From: Acorus gramineus
Taxonomy: Eukaryota; Streptophyta; Magnoliopsida; Acorales; Acoraceae
DNA: 64,000 nucleotides
Direction: 5' to 3'
Assembly: GCA_030737835.1 (NCBI GenBank)
Contig: CM060847.1
Coordinates: 13,775,101-13,839,100 of the forward strand
Made by a program: the position numbers and the translations under genes. Shown piece by piece: positions 1 to 10,799 of the stretch (position 1 is the first letter of the stretch; every line of letters begins with the position of its first letter). The notes below the pieces were generated by a model. It was not told the DNA's origin and did not search any database. It saw only the letters and a program-made list of their open reading frames with translations.

Positions 1-1368
1 TTGGTTGAAATATATCAGTATATGTATGATGAGAAAGGTTTTTGGGATGCAGTTGCGCTAGTCTGTTATGCTAGATTAGTTTCAGAGAGGAAAGCAGAAG
101 GGATGTTATGTGTTATGTCCTTGTAACTTCATTTGATTGCACCATCTGTTGAGTACTTCATTTGATACTTAATAGTATAATTAGCATACAGAGAAAAGCA
201 GGACATTTATCTCATTAGACTTGCTTGTTAGGAGGATTTGATATTGATCCAGTAAGGTGCATTATTACATGTGCATTTTCCTGGTCAAACAGGTTTTGGT
301 GGGTTAATTTTGTCTTATTTTTGTCCTATATTTAATGTGACCTGAAGACTTGTATGCCTTCCAAATTCCAATTCATTCATGCATGTATTGAAATACATTT
401 TGTAATTGCAATTGAATGAACTGAATGCTAATGAGGGTTTGGTGGGTTGATTTTGTTTTATTCGTGGTGGGTTTTGGTGGGTTGATTTTGTCCTTATTTT
501 TTCTCTTATATTTAGAGGTGATAAATGAGCTGCGCTTTGATCTTTTTAAGCATGGCTCATTTGATATCATGCTTGACTCGGGACTAAGCTTTAATTTCGT
601 GTTCAAATTTGATCAGGGGTGGATTCAAAAATTAAAGCAAGGGGGTCAGAAGATCAAAAGATTTAAATTAAAAATCTTGAAATCTCGTTATTCCCATCGC
701 CAAAAAAAGACAAAAAATGAAGTTTCAAAAATTTTAAAAATGAATATGAAGAAGATGATTGATTACAAAAACATGCGAGAATATACTTTATGCTGATATT
801 TAGGGAGAGATTTTAAAACTTAACTTTCAAATTTTTTTTTAGGAGACTTAATATAGCAATCATGAAAAAACAAAATAAACAAAAAATCACTAAAAATGTC
901 AAATCAATGGTTTTTCAATCCTTTGAAACTAGATACCAATAATTTCTTAAAAACAAAGTTTTCACAATTTTTTTAAAAACACCTCTGCCTCCAAATCTCA
1001 AAATATTAAATGGACACTAATATACTCAGTCCATTTAGTAGCCTTATTTGTATTTACCACGTCTAACGCAATATATAAAATTAGCTAACTCAATATATTT
1101 CACTATTTCCGTATATACTATTATAGGTAACATAATTTAAATATATCTATTTATTTTATAAGAGCATGCATTTTATTTTCTATTAAATTAAAAATCAAAT
1201 GTAATTTTTTTTGTTTGGTAAAATCAAATGTATTTCATTTATTAATATACTTTCTTGTATAAGTATATAATTAAAAAATATCAAATGTATGCATGTTAAC
1301 GGGGATGCAAATATGACTGAATATAATATTTTTTAATTTCAAACCTAATCATATCAATTAGAATAGGG
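1..1368. other. AT-rich intergenic stretch, no gene seen
   Basis: I see no supportable gene. Three imperfect copies of a short phrase (GGTTTTGGTGGGTTGATTTT) lie near 290-320, 435-465 and 470-500. The longest open frame (425-796, plus) is compositionally like its surroundings and has no recognisable domain. The remainder is A/T-rich spacer. Confidence 0.6.
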
Positions 1369-1640
1369 CGTTGTTACACTCAATTTTTTCATATAGTCCA
1401 AAATGCAATCTTACATATCTCGTTAGAAATCCAGTGAAACATATACATCGTTAGCACGCATTCAACTTACTAAAATGAGTTCATTCAATTTGAAATAGAG
1501 TGACATATATTTTTTATCAAAGCATATACCTCATTAGATGATTTTTACTATTTTTAAAAAATAAAAATATATGTAGTTTAAGTTTTGGACAGTGAAAATG
1601 ATTTTATCTAATATGTGTGTAACCAACACTTTCAATTATT
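1369..1640. repeat. Dispersed MITE-like repeat, family M2
   Basis: The segment begins GTTGTTACACTCAATTTTTT and shares long stretches, in order, with 62097-62515, including a TACCTCATTAGATGAT-type block and an internal GGACTATAAGAATGA-type end. The two ends of the better copy are loosely inverted (AGTCC near the inner side of each). I infer a small non-autonomous DNA transposon; the superfamily is unknown. Confidence 0.45.
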
Positions 1641-1689
1641 TAGTACCCATTGACACACCTATCTATATATGTATATTAATTGACCTAGG

Positions 1690-2000
1690 CCCCAGCCTAC
1701 CCCCTCTTGGGTTCGCCCTTGAGTTCGACTTGTTTGGTTCGTGAAAAACTCAGTTGAAGCTCCGTTCGGATCATTTGTTAACGAGTCAAGTTAAAGCTCA
1801 AACCAAAGCTTGAACTTGTTTAGTTAAAAAAAAAAAAATCATTCACATCTTATTTATATTTTATTCAAATAACAAAAACTTTGTTATTCTATTTTCCTAA
1901 AAAATAATTCAAAATACATTCAATCAAAAAAATAACAGTATCCTTATTTATAGTAGGATAACCATAAACCTCGTAATAACATAATTCTCGAACAAACAAA
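1690..2000. repeat. Fragments of two dispersed element families (hAT-like and M1)
   Basis: 1715-1830 is a decayed stretch of the CGAGCC/GAGCTC-rich family seen complete at 3491-3908 and again at 49708-50123. From about 1840 to 2000 it abuts a piece of the M1 family, recognisable by the TTATTCAAATAACAAAAACT-type block also found near 4190, 43180 and 51410. Both are fragments without clear ends. Confidence 0.4.
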
Positions 2001-2096
2001 CAATGGGCATCAAGAGATAAAAGACCTTTATGAATACAAATCATCCAATGATTCTACAAAAACAACACCCCCCCCCCCCCTCTCCATATCAGATTC

Positions 2097-4712
2097 TCAA
2101 AGAGCCAGAACCATCATCATCGCCAACCAGGATCCGATCGCGATCTCCGCGTGCCCTCCCGAAGAATGCTGCGACGGAGAAGAACCTGAAGAACCATGTC
2201 CCAAGTCTGCTGCCGGAGGAGACTCGGACTTTGGCGGAGCATCGGCTGAAGGAGTGAGTGGCGATGAAGGCAGAGTGGATGGTGGGGTGGCGGTGGCGGC
2301 CGAGACGGTATTAACCTCGAGCTTCATTCCTCCGGAGCAGTGTCCGGTGGTCCCGCAGATGAAATACCTCTTGCCAGGCGATGAGAGCGTGACGGTGGAT
2401 TTTCCGTCGCTGTACTTCTTCAGAGGGCTGCTCGTCTGGCACGCGGTGTAGTCCGCATTCGTCACCTCCATCACATCGTGAAGCGGAGAATACTGAAACA
2501 CTGGTGGAAGCAACGGAAATTATTATCCCGTTTGGATAAAGACATAAACTATTACGGGGTTTATATTTATTTCAGGAATCCCGTTAATTTTATCAATGAA
2601 ATAAGTGTTTTTATGTTTAGTTGTGTTTTTTACAAGAGAAATCCATAAAAACCCCTGAAATCTCTGACTGGAATCTATATTATGGTTCCTTGACTTTTCT
2701 TGAAATTCATATAACCCTATGAAAACATCTAATAAATTCAAATAACCTACTGAATAAAATTTTCGTTAATAGATGATGAATATTTTGAGAATATTTCGTT
2801 TGTAAACCCTGAGTGAAAAAACAATATACTAAAAAACTATTACAATGTGTTAAAAATGTGAAAAATCCTATAAAAATGACGATTTTACCCTCTCTGAATA
2901 TATTATAAAACTCTATCCGGAGAGGTAAAATTGTTATTTATAGAAGATTTTTTTACATTTTTAACACATTGTAGGGTTTTTTTAGTATACTATGTTTTCT
3001 ATCAGGGTTAACCGAACATAATATTCACAAAATATTCATTATGTGTAAATGTAAATTTTATTCAGAGGGTTATTTGGATTTACTAGGTGTTTTTAGGGGG
3101 TTATATAAATTTTAAGAAAAGTCAATGGATTATGTGGATTTCAGTCAGTTTACACGAGGTTATATGAGTTTTATTTTTTGTTATTATCGTTAGGAAACGT
3201 AATAATAAAGGTTGGAGCGTTTGGTTGATGAAGAATAAAATGTAAATAAGGTGTAAAAAGCCTAATTGATGTATAAGAGGTGATGACATATGATTTGAAA
3301 TGAAAAAAAAATTGTGGGATCTACTTATGATTGTTGTTGAAATATGTTAATTCAATGGGTAATGGGAGATTACTATACATTTTTATTCTAGCATCCAAAT
3401 ATCTCCTTATTCCTCTCACTCAAACACATTTTCTTCCCTATTCCATGCCTGTTCTTACTTATTCTTCTTTTACTACTCTACCCAAATAGCTCGGGGTGGT
3501 AAACGAGCCGAACGAGTCGAGGTTTGAGTCGAGCTTTGACATATTTAAGCTTTGCTCATTTATAAACGAGCCGAGCCGAGCTTATGAGCCTAATATTTTT
3601 CTTAATTTTAGTCTTTTTAGGGGTTGAAAATAAAATTTTAGCATAAATGAGCCAAATTCATGAGCCTAAGCGAGTATAACTTTGTATTGATATAATATTT
3701 TGATTTTATAAAAGAGTTGAGTCAAGCTTCAACTAAGCTTTTTTATAATACAAATGAGGATTTTGAACACAAAATGAAGCTCGATCCAGGTCCCGAGTCT
3801 AACCGCGCTTTAAAAATTATTCTAGTTCGCTCATTTATCTAATTGAACGAGCTTGAACGAACTCAAACCGAGCTGAGCCTGAGCGGTTTGGTTCGTTTAC
3901 CAGCCCTACAAACAGCCCCTATAAGTTTTCTCCGTTTGGATGTAGAATAGAGGATTAGATAACATGGAATAAAGTTGAATATGGGAATTTGATTGTTTGG
4001 GTGTATTGAATACCCATGGATAAAGTATGTTTGGATAAACTAATATATGGATTGCAACCACCCTTGGAATTAAAGTTATTCCATCCAAAGAATATGTGAG
4101 TCCACTGTCAAATCAATTGTCATCATCTCTCACAAATCACTTGTCAAATCAACTGTCATCATTTTTTTTTAATCTTTTATAAATCCTTATTCACATTTTA
4201 TGCAAACAACAAAAATTTTATTATTACGTTTCCTAACGAGAATAATTCAAAATACAACCAAACACAAAATTATTTATTTTACTACTATACCCACTTATGT
4301 TAATATAATTGTATATTCTGTAATAAGTTTTATTCTGTACCTAGGTGACTCTGATCCAGAAAAAGATTTTCTCTTTTCACAAGAATCCAATTATGTTAAA
4401 TTCTATGAGAAGGAGGTGTAATCACAAAAGTAAAGGATCACAAGTACAATTTAATTGGATGCTCCAACAGGAGAATGAGAAGAGTTACTGTCATGCATGC
4501 CCATGCAACCTACATTTTGCTCGTTACTAATGGAGAGACCTACCCAAGCTGTCCCCAACTGTGAATGTCTGTCCTGAAGCCCATGTTGCCAAGTCTGTGG
4601 TCTGATCCCACCCACCACCCGAACCCCCGACCGTGAGTGTTGCACCCATCGCTAGCTCGAACAGCGCGGCAGAAATGATTGTGAGGCTAACCAAGGCGCG
4701 GAATGTCGCCAT
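2097..4712 (-). CDS. Uclacyanin-like blue copper protein (phytocyanin), two exons
   Basis: Exon 1 is 4544-4712 and exon 2 is 2097-2500. The phase-1 intron (2501-4543) has GT and AG ends and joins a codon to give DSLVFQYSPLHDV, the usual intron position in phytocyanins. The 190-aa product has a signal peptide (about residues 1-23), then a plastocyanin-like domain. The type-1 copper ligands are all visible: His in SPLHDV, then Cys, His and Met in the CGTTGHCSGGM block, with a disulfide Cys in DYTACQ. A Pro/Ser/Ala-rich linker and a hydrophobic C-terminus (WLAMMMVLAL) suggest a GPI-anchored cell-surface protein. The Met ligand favours uclacyanin over stellacyanin, where Gln replaces it. Phytocyanins are thought to act in apoplastic redox or wall processes; the substrate is unknown. 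The intron carries several inserted elements. Confidence 0.93.
2523..3490. repeat. M1-family MITE-like element split by a foldback insertion, in the uclacyanin intron
   Basis: Left piece 2523-2637 (CCCGTTTGGATAAAG start) and right piece about 3175-3480 together match the M1 family, seen on the other strand near 45600-45990. Shared blocks include the GGAAACGTAATAATAA-type phrase and TATAAGAGGTGATGACA. The inverted repeat at 2638-3175 sits between them, so it inserted into an existing M1 copy. Ends are approximate. Confidence 0.45.
2638..3175. repeat. Long inverted repeat (foldback element) inside the uclacyanin intron
   Basis: The arm from about 2638 to 2900 is repeated in reverse complement from about 3175 back to 2925. 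Matching blocks include CATTGACTTTTCTT against CTTGACTTTTCTTG, a CTACAATGTGTTAAAAATG block, and the TATACTAAAAAA block. The arms are imperfect, roughly 80-85% by eye. No coding capacity is seen. This is a non-autonomous element, possibly of the same Mutator-like foldback type as 16593-17538, though no clean target duplication was found here. Confidence 0.6.
3491..3908. mobile_element. hAT-type non-autonomous element in the uclacyanin intron
   Basis: The left end TCGGGGTGGTAAACGAGCC and the right end (reverse complement TAGGGCTGGTAAACGAACC) form terminal inverted repeats. The flanks CAAATAGC (3483-3490) and CAAACAGC (3909-3916) match at 7 of 8 positions, which fits the 8-bp target duplication of hAT transposons. 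The interior is rich in GAGCC/GAGCTT phrases and has no open frame. Confidence 0.7.
3930..4340. repeat. M1-family MITE-like element
   Basis: It starts near TCCGTTTGGATG and shares with 43080-43300, 45600-45990 and 51140-51560 the order: TGTCATCATCTCTCACAAATC-type block, TTTTATAAAT.CTTATTCACATTTTAT, then ACGTTTCCTAACGAGAATAATT. It is non-coding. Ends are not precisely defined. It lies in the uclacyanin intron. Confidence 0.5.
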
Positions 4713-4766
4713 TTTACAAGAAAAGAAGAAGATTGCAAGTGTTTTTGAATACCCAAAGATGTGCAG

Positions 4767-4774
4767 TATATATA
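4767..4774 (-). promoter_or_regulatory. Likely TATA box of the uclacyanin gene
   Basis: TATATATA lies 55 bp upstream of the chosen ATG (4712), leaving room for a leader of about 20-30 nt if transcription starts about 30 bp downstream. The position fits a plant core promoter. No other element was identified. Confidence 0.5.
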
Positions 4775-4784
4775 GAGAAAACAT

Positions 4785-6000
4785 TTTTGGGAGCAGGTGA
4801 TATGAATGACTGGAGTTATTTTAATATGCTGAAGAAATGAGTGAGGCAGACAGGCTGTGCCTTGAATTTTCTCATCTCTGTTTGATGGGAAGAACCTAGA
4901 CTCGTATAACATTGTTATAGAATTACAATTGATAGACAGTACATAAACAACCACATGGGAGTTAAATGTATAAAAAGATGGAGTTAGATGTTTCACATAT
5001 AGAGGTTTGTTCTTGTGCTATGATTACTGGACAGACTGTTCTGAGGACTTTAAAGATTTAATTGAACGAGCAATCACAGAGAAGCCATGATTTGGTCAAG
5101 TGGGATTTCAAGATTTCTGGATTTGTTTAACAAACACAATTGACTTTGAATTGCAAATATTTCACTGAACTTGTGCACATGGTGGGAGCCACAGAAAAAA
5201 TTGTTATTTGGGCAATTTTGGTTTCCATTTTGTAATGATTTATGATTATATTAACCTTGAGGAAGCTCAATTGGGAAAAAAATAATAATGAAAAAGCTAA
5301 GAGATGAACCTAACCTTGTAGTTGTCCACATGTTTTGGCCATGATTCTTAATTTTTTAGTATTTATACCTAATGTTGTGAGTTGTAACAATAATATCGCA
5401 GAAGTACAACATTGTCCATCTGAGATTTCACTGATAACTCGTCTAAATTCGAATGATTGGTAAAAACACCGCGTCATTTTAAAGTCATTTAGACAAAGCA
5501 GATAACATCTTTGTGTGTAAGCCTTGAACACATATGGGATTTGAGTTAGACCGCTTTGCATATTTTAAAACCGTGAGCTCACTAAGAGATAAAACAGACA
5601 ATATCTTTGTATGTAAGTCTAGGGCATGACATTACTATCCTTTTTCTTGAAAAAAAAACTGAAGTTAGGATCTCTGACATTTTGCTTTCACTTGGTTCTA
5701 TTATATATTGTTACCACTAAAGTCTAAAAGGAACATGCTAACCAACTATTTGGTAGTTTCATGACAACTCTATATCCACTTCTCTCCATTTCTCTGACCT
5801 TCAAAATAGGATGTCATCTCACATTTGATCATTGTCACCGCATAATCTTTTATGCACAAGGTTTATACCTGATCAAATTATTGTTCTGTAATCTTCACTC
5901 ATATATGAGATTATATAGCTTATCTCCAATTAGAGATGCATATATAAAGAGAAGAGTATAAAATTTTGTTTATGGAAATTCTATTAAGATTAACATAGAA
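4785..6000. other. Intergenic stretch without a recognised gene
   Basis: This spacer separates the uclacyanin promoter from the TauE/SafE remnant. It contains a short internal duplication: phrases around GATAACATCTTTGTGTGTAAG near 5500 and GACAATATCTTTGTATGTAAG near 5595. No domain-bearing frame or RNA gene was seen. Confidence 0.55.
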
Positions 6001-6912
6001 GTTTGAAGCACATATACTTTCCATTTATGTAATTCTTCCAAACATTTCTTGCTCCAAAAATGAAGTCACAGCTGTTATCTGAATCAAAGAATGTGTCATT
6101 GATGTCAATGGCCAACCAAGGCCAAACATACTGATACAACCCAAGATAGGTTGACTTCACATTAACAGATCATAGACAGTCCCACTACCTCCGCTCTGTT
6201 CATGGCTCCCCTCTTCTTCATCCTGCGTGCCATCTCCCAAAGCTCCTGCATCGATCGGAAGTGTATCAGATGACCTGTAAAGCTTTCCAAAATCGACCAA
6301 ATGCGCACTGAGGCTGAACACTCACAAAAAAAATTTCTATTCTGATTCTCCCCTCTTTTTTTCTTCTTATCTTTGTTTTTTTACTTTGTTTCTATTCTCC
6401 TTGGCCATGTTCTATTCTGATACTTTTATTAAAATAGAAATGACTACATTCTCTTCCAAAAAAAAAAAAAAACATTAACAGATAATACATGTTCTATATA
6501 CACGCTTCTCTACAAAGAAGAAGGTGTGTAAGAAATTTAAGACAACTAAATTGAATTTGAGAGTGAGAAAAAAAAAAATCTGTCAGTACACTGAGAATGA
6601 GAATCAGAGTAAATGTTCTATATAAGAAACATATAATCCTCATGTTGATCGAGACTCTGATGTTACGACCTCCCTCGCTGATGCAAAATATAAGCTGTAA
6701 AAACCAAAGTGAGCAAAATCTGAAGCCCTTGGGATGAGCCAATAGTCCACCCCACATTGTTCAATTTATACGAGACTACTAGATCAGTCTCTGATTTAGA
6801 ACTTATGTACAGTACAAACAGTAGTAGTACACATAGTACACGCCCAGTACACGAAAGCAGAACATATCGTATACAAGTAACACACCCTCCAACAAAGACT
6901 GAAATTTTCAAT
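6001..6912 (-). pseudogene. Decayed partial tandem copy of the TauE/SafE gene
   Basis: About 6630-6776 is clearly related to exon 2 of the neighbouring gene (8350-8496): a TGTGGGGTGGACTATTGGCT stretch and a TTTTTACAGCTTATATTTTG stretch align. An extra base after the TGGCTC block shifts the frame, and the exon's donor GT is not preserved. Around 6001-6070 the start of the last exon's 3' end is recognisable (compare 7083-7150, sharing TTCCAAACAT and the following Cys/Gly codons). The flank 6480-6620 resembles intron 2. Exons 1 and 3 were not found. It is a remnant of a tandem duplication of the gene's 3' half. Confidence 0.75.
6157..6274 (-). other. Possible orphan terminal exon, unrecognised
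   Basis: On the minus strand a good acceptor (GCTTTACAG) precedes a 38-codon open frame ending in TGA. The frame is acidic and Ser/Gly-rich (DGTQDEEEGSHEQSGGSG) with a hydrophobic end YDLLM. It is more GC-rich than its surroundings and has the look of a real last exon with phase 1, but no partner exon was found. It sits inside the decayed TauE/SafE copy and may be a captured fragment. Confidence 0.3.
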
Positions 6913-7070
6913 TGATTACAACATGTTATATCGTCTTGAAAAAATGATAATAATACATAACCATAATGAATAAAATAACAAACCGAATCACAGAATTAAA
7001 AGCACCTACAAGTTCAAGATGATAGCCAAGAAACGATAGTTTCTGGAATATATTTGTGATTCCAAAAACT

Positions 7071-8932
7071 TTAACATGGAAATTTGAAGCCCATGTACTT
7101 GCCATTTTTGAGATCTTTCCAAACATCTATCGCCCCGAAGCACGTGATCGAAACTGTGCTCAACGCCATCACGATACTAACAGAGAATATGATGAGAGAT
7201 GCCCTGCCCAACCTTCCAACCAACTTTTGTATTAAGACCAATCCAATGAGGGAAGCCAAGAAACACAGGGCTGCGAATATCAATGCATGGTTTATCCCTT
7301 TCATCCCCAGTGTTAGGTATTGAACTGAGGACATTGAAGAGGAGAACAACACCATAAATGATGTAGTTGCCGCCGTTATCTGCATAGAAGGATGTATCAA
7401 TGGAGAAAAGATGTTAGGAGCTCATTCTACGTCTGCTAGAACACCAAGGTAAAAAATGGTTCATTCCTCTTGTCATTTCTTCCCACGAATCTATCAGACT
7501 AGATATATTCTGGGAGAGCGAGGAGTTCTCATTGTGGACCAGAATTATCAAATTGGTCCAAGTGACACATCAATGTACTTCAAAGTGGAATGTTTGTGTG
7601 AAATGCTTTCAAATTAATGGCTAGATGTGATTTTTGTGAAGAAATCTTGTGCATTTATAGTGAACTTTGGAACCATAGTCGTAAAGTTTATATATGATAA
7701 AATTCAGCAAAGATTCTGTTCAATATGGTAATTGTACATTCCTAAATAATATGAATTACATGCAAAAATTTCCATGTTGGCGTGCGATGCAATTAGGTTT
7801 AGTTTCTAAAATCATGAAAAATGTGTTAAACTATGCAAAAGAATACACAATTCCTAAAGGTACTAAACACAGTTCAGTGAATGAAAGTTATTTGGTCAAT
7901 AGGAGGTATACAATCGCTGAACTTTTCTAAACAGATGGAAATGATGAATTACTCAAATACTAACAGAATTGAAAATTTTAAATACTAACAGAATATCCTG
8001 TCAATGCTTTTTCCTCCTCAACATTAATGAAAACATAACCATCACATGAAGAGCAACTTAAATTTGAGAAGGATTACCTGAGGTGGTACTCCAATCTGGA
8101 GGAGCACAGGATTCATAACTAATCCACCTCCAATTCCGAAAAGCCCTCCTAAAACACCAGATATTAGAGCTGCCACTGGAAAAGTGAACTTAGACAATGA
8201 TCTAATTCCACTCTGCATTGTCACATTCTGCATAAATTTAAGGAAAAATAAAGGTGTGTAATGTTATTTATTAGTCAATCCTATTGAACAACAAATGACT
8301 GAAGAAGAATGGATCTAAAGTGTGAAGAATACATTGTCTATACAAGAACCTTGTTATCTTCATGTCGATCGATACTTTGATGTTGACTGCTCCCTTGCTG
8401 ATACAGAATATATGCTGTGAAAACCACGGTGAGCGGAATCTGAAGCCCTGAGAGGAGCCAGTAGACCACTCCACATTGCTCAATTGGTAACAAACTCTGA
8501 GTAGATGATTCAAAGATTTAAGTATTTAGCACCTCAACATAGGACTAATAGGAGTACACAAAATTAACATATTCACATAAACATTTATAACAAGTCTACA
8601 CATCCACCCAAAGAAAGCAGTCTTCATTATGTACATTCTTGCATATAGCACAAGCATGTAACTACAATGGATTGTGTGTACCCAATTAAGCAACGTTTAC
8701 CAAAATATAAATCTCGAAAGTAAAATGAGATTGCACATAAAGCTGCATATAAAGACTGCGTGTAACAATGCTCCTCCATAACAGGTGGCCTAAGGCAAAG
8801 TGGGGTCACTTTGAAATGTTCTTTGGCATGCCAGGCCCATTAATGCACATAATAAACAGATGTAACAGATATGGATGAAACTACCATGAAAAAAAACAAC
8901 AGACAATACAAAAAGTGGAGACCTTCAGTAGC

Positions 8933-8975
<43 letters not shown>

Positions 8976-10721
8976 TTAATTTACTTAAGAGAGGAACATC
9001 CCAAGATTTTATTAAATATTGGTAACGACACAAGAGATTATACAAAAAAAAATCCGACATGTCAAGGGGTGGCACGACATATAATGTGGTGGGGTATCAC
9101 ATTTAATAATAATAAAAAAACTCAAACTACTATAATCACTTTTTTAAATCTTAGAAACCCAGTCCATCAGACCTTGTTCATTCTAGATTTTATATTTAAA
9201 ACCTCCACAATGTAAAAGTTTATATATTTGAATTCTTTCATCTTCTTTTTTTTGATGATTTATTTTTTATTAATGAAAATTCTTGTTCTATTTTTAAAAA
9301 ATAAAAATTTATATTTTTGATAAAAATATAATAAAAATATATTTTTTTAAAATTTTATTAAATTTATTTTTTTAAATGACTCCATCTATAACATATCCAA
9401 AGCCTACATCAAACATAAAATTAAACACTAATGGACCATTTCTTGGCACCCGAATGTTCGGCACAAAAAAACATATCTAAAAAGATCGAAGTTAGATATT
9501 TAAACACTGATCTATCAAGAATTAGTTTATATGTCTTTAAAATTTACACATTATATCCTTATCCCCAAATTCTTATGGTCCGTTTTGTTATATTATATAT
9601 ATGTACTCATCCCTAGTGTCCATTTATTTATTATTGACTTATATAATTGATGTGATCTTTTTTGGTTGGTGCTTGTGACGATGGTGTGTCACTTAACGGA
9701 TACGCCAACACATCCACTGTATAATACTCACATGAAACCAAAAATATAGGTATCCTAAGACAAAGTGGTGTTGTCTTGGCATGCCTGATGACTCATTAAG
9801 ACACAAAGAAACAAGTGTCACACAGATGTTGAAAACCAAAACTTTTGTCTGATTATAAATGACCACAATAGTAAAAATGAAAAATAAAAAAAGAGAGTAA
9901 GACAAAATACAATGTACCTCTCCATGTTTATCTCCTCTGAGCAGATGCACCACAAAGAAAGCAACCCAAATGGCAATTAGCAATCCATTCTTCTTCAACC
10001 TAACCACCATGTCCCTCCCCATCTCCTCCTCCTCCTCCTCCAAAAGTGGTTCTCTCAAACCACTCTCACTTTCTCTCTCTCCTCCTCCCTTCAACAACCC
10101 ACTCTCCAATTTCACACACCCATGTCTCTCAACATTCTCAGACTCAGCCTTCCAACAAGAAACACCAGCCCTGCATGTCTTGTAAGTGGAACAACCAAGA
10201 AACAGAACAAACAAGGCTGTCATCAACCACTCTGGGAAGACCACATTGGAGATCACTCCAACACTGACCCCTAAAAGCATGCACGGCTGGGACAGGAGGG
10301 CTATATCATAGTCTATCAAAGATTTCTTGAAACACATGTTGTACATGACATTGGAGATTGACCCACCAGTGACCATGAAAGCAGAGAAGGTGGTGGCTTT
10401 CTTGAGGTCCAGACCTGCCACAAGATTCAGTATGGGAAGAAAGAGAGCACCCCCACCAACACCTCCTGCACTTGAAATGGAAGAAGCCACAAAGCAGAGG
10501 ACACCTGCAAGTACTGTGTGGAGGCCAAAAGTGGTGTCACTGTGTTGGGAGCTCATCTGGGTCTCCCTCCATTGGAGGACTTGGTTGATGAGGGTGGTCA
10601 GAACATCATGTTTTTGTGAGATGGGTCGGGTATCTTTGGCTGTGGAGGGGACTGGAAGGGTGATCATTGATAGGGAGAAGAAGAGCCATTTGAGGAAAAG
10701 AAGACCTTCCATGGTTTTCAA
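7071..10721 (-). CDS. TauE/SafE family (sulfite-exporter-like) membrane protein, four exons
   Basis: Exons are 9918-10721, 8350-8496, 8078-8227 and 7071-7379, all joined in phase 0 at GT-AG introns, giving 469 aa, a usual length for plant members. Features in order: N-terminal signal/anchor (about 5-28), first TauE repeat with FVASSISSAGGVGGGALFLPILNLV, a hydrophilic acidic central loop (LLEEEEEEMGRD) followed by a helix. Then comes the second half with VAALISGVLGGLFGIGGGLVMNP and a helix-rich C-terminus containing FSSSMS and GRASLIIF. The paired Gly-rich motifs mark the internal two-fold repeat of this family. Bacterial relatives move sulfite or sulfoacetate; plant substrates are mostly unproven. 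The 1421-bp first intron holds a (TTA)n tract and an internal duplication (compare 8785-8835 with 9750-9790). MEGLLF, three codons in, is an alternative start. Confidence 0.92.
8935..8976. repeat. (ATT)n microsatellite
   Basis: About 13 uninterrupted ATT/TTA units lie in the first intron of the TauE/SafE gene. It is a likely length-variable marker. Confidence 0.9.
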
Positions 10722-10799
10722 ATGGTGGTGTATAGTAGTGTTTGGTTATCTTTCACTCATTTGGGGTTGGACTACTTATAGATATAAAGCTTGAAAGTG

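Noticed and set aside
425-796. 123-aa plus-strand frame
   Set aside because: Hydrophobic and Lys-rich stretches from A/T-rich DNA, no recognised domain or gene context.
10327-10794. 155-aa plus-strand frame
   Set aside because: Antisense shadow of exon 1 of the TauE/SafE gene.
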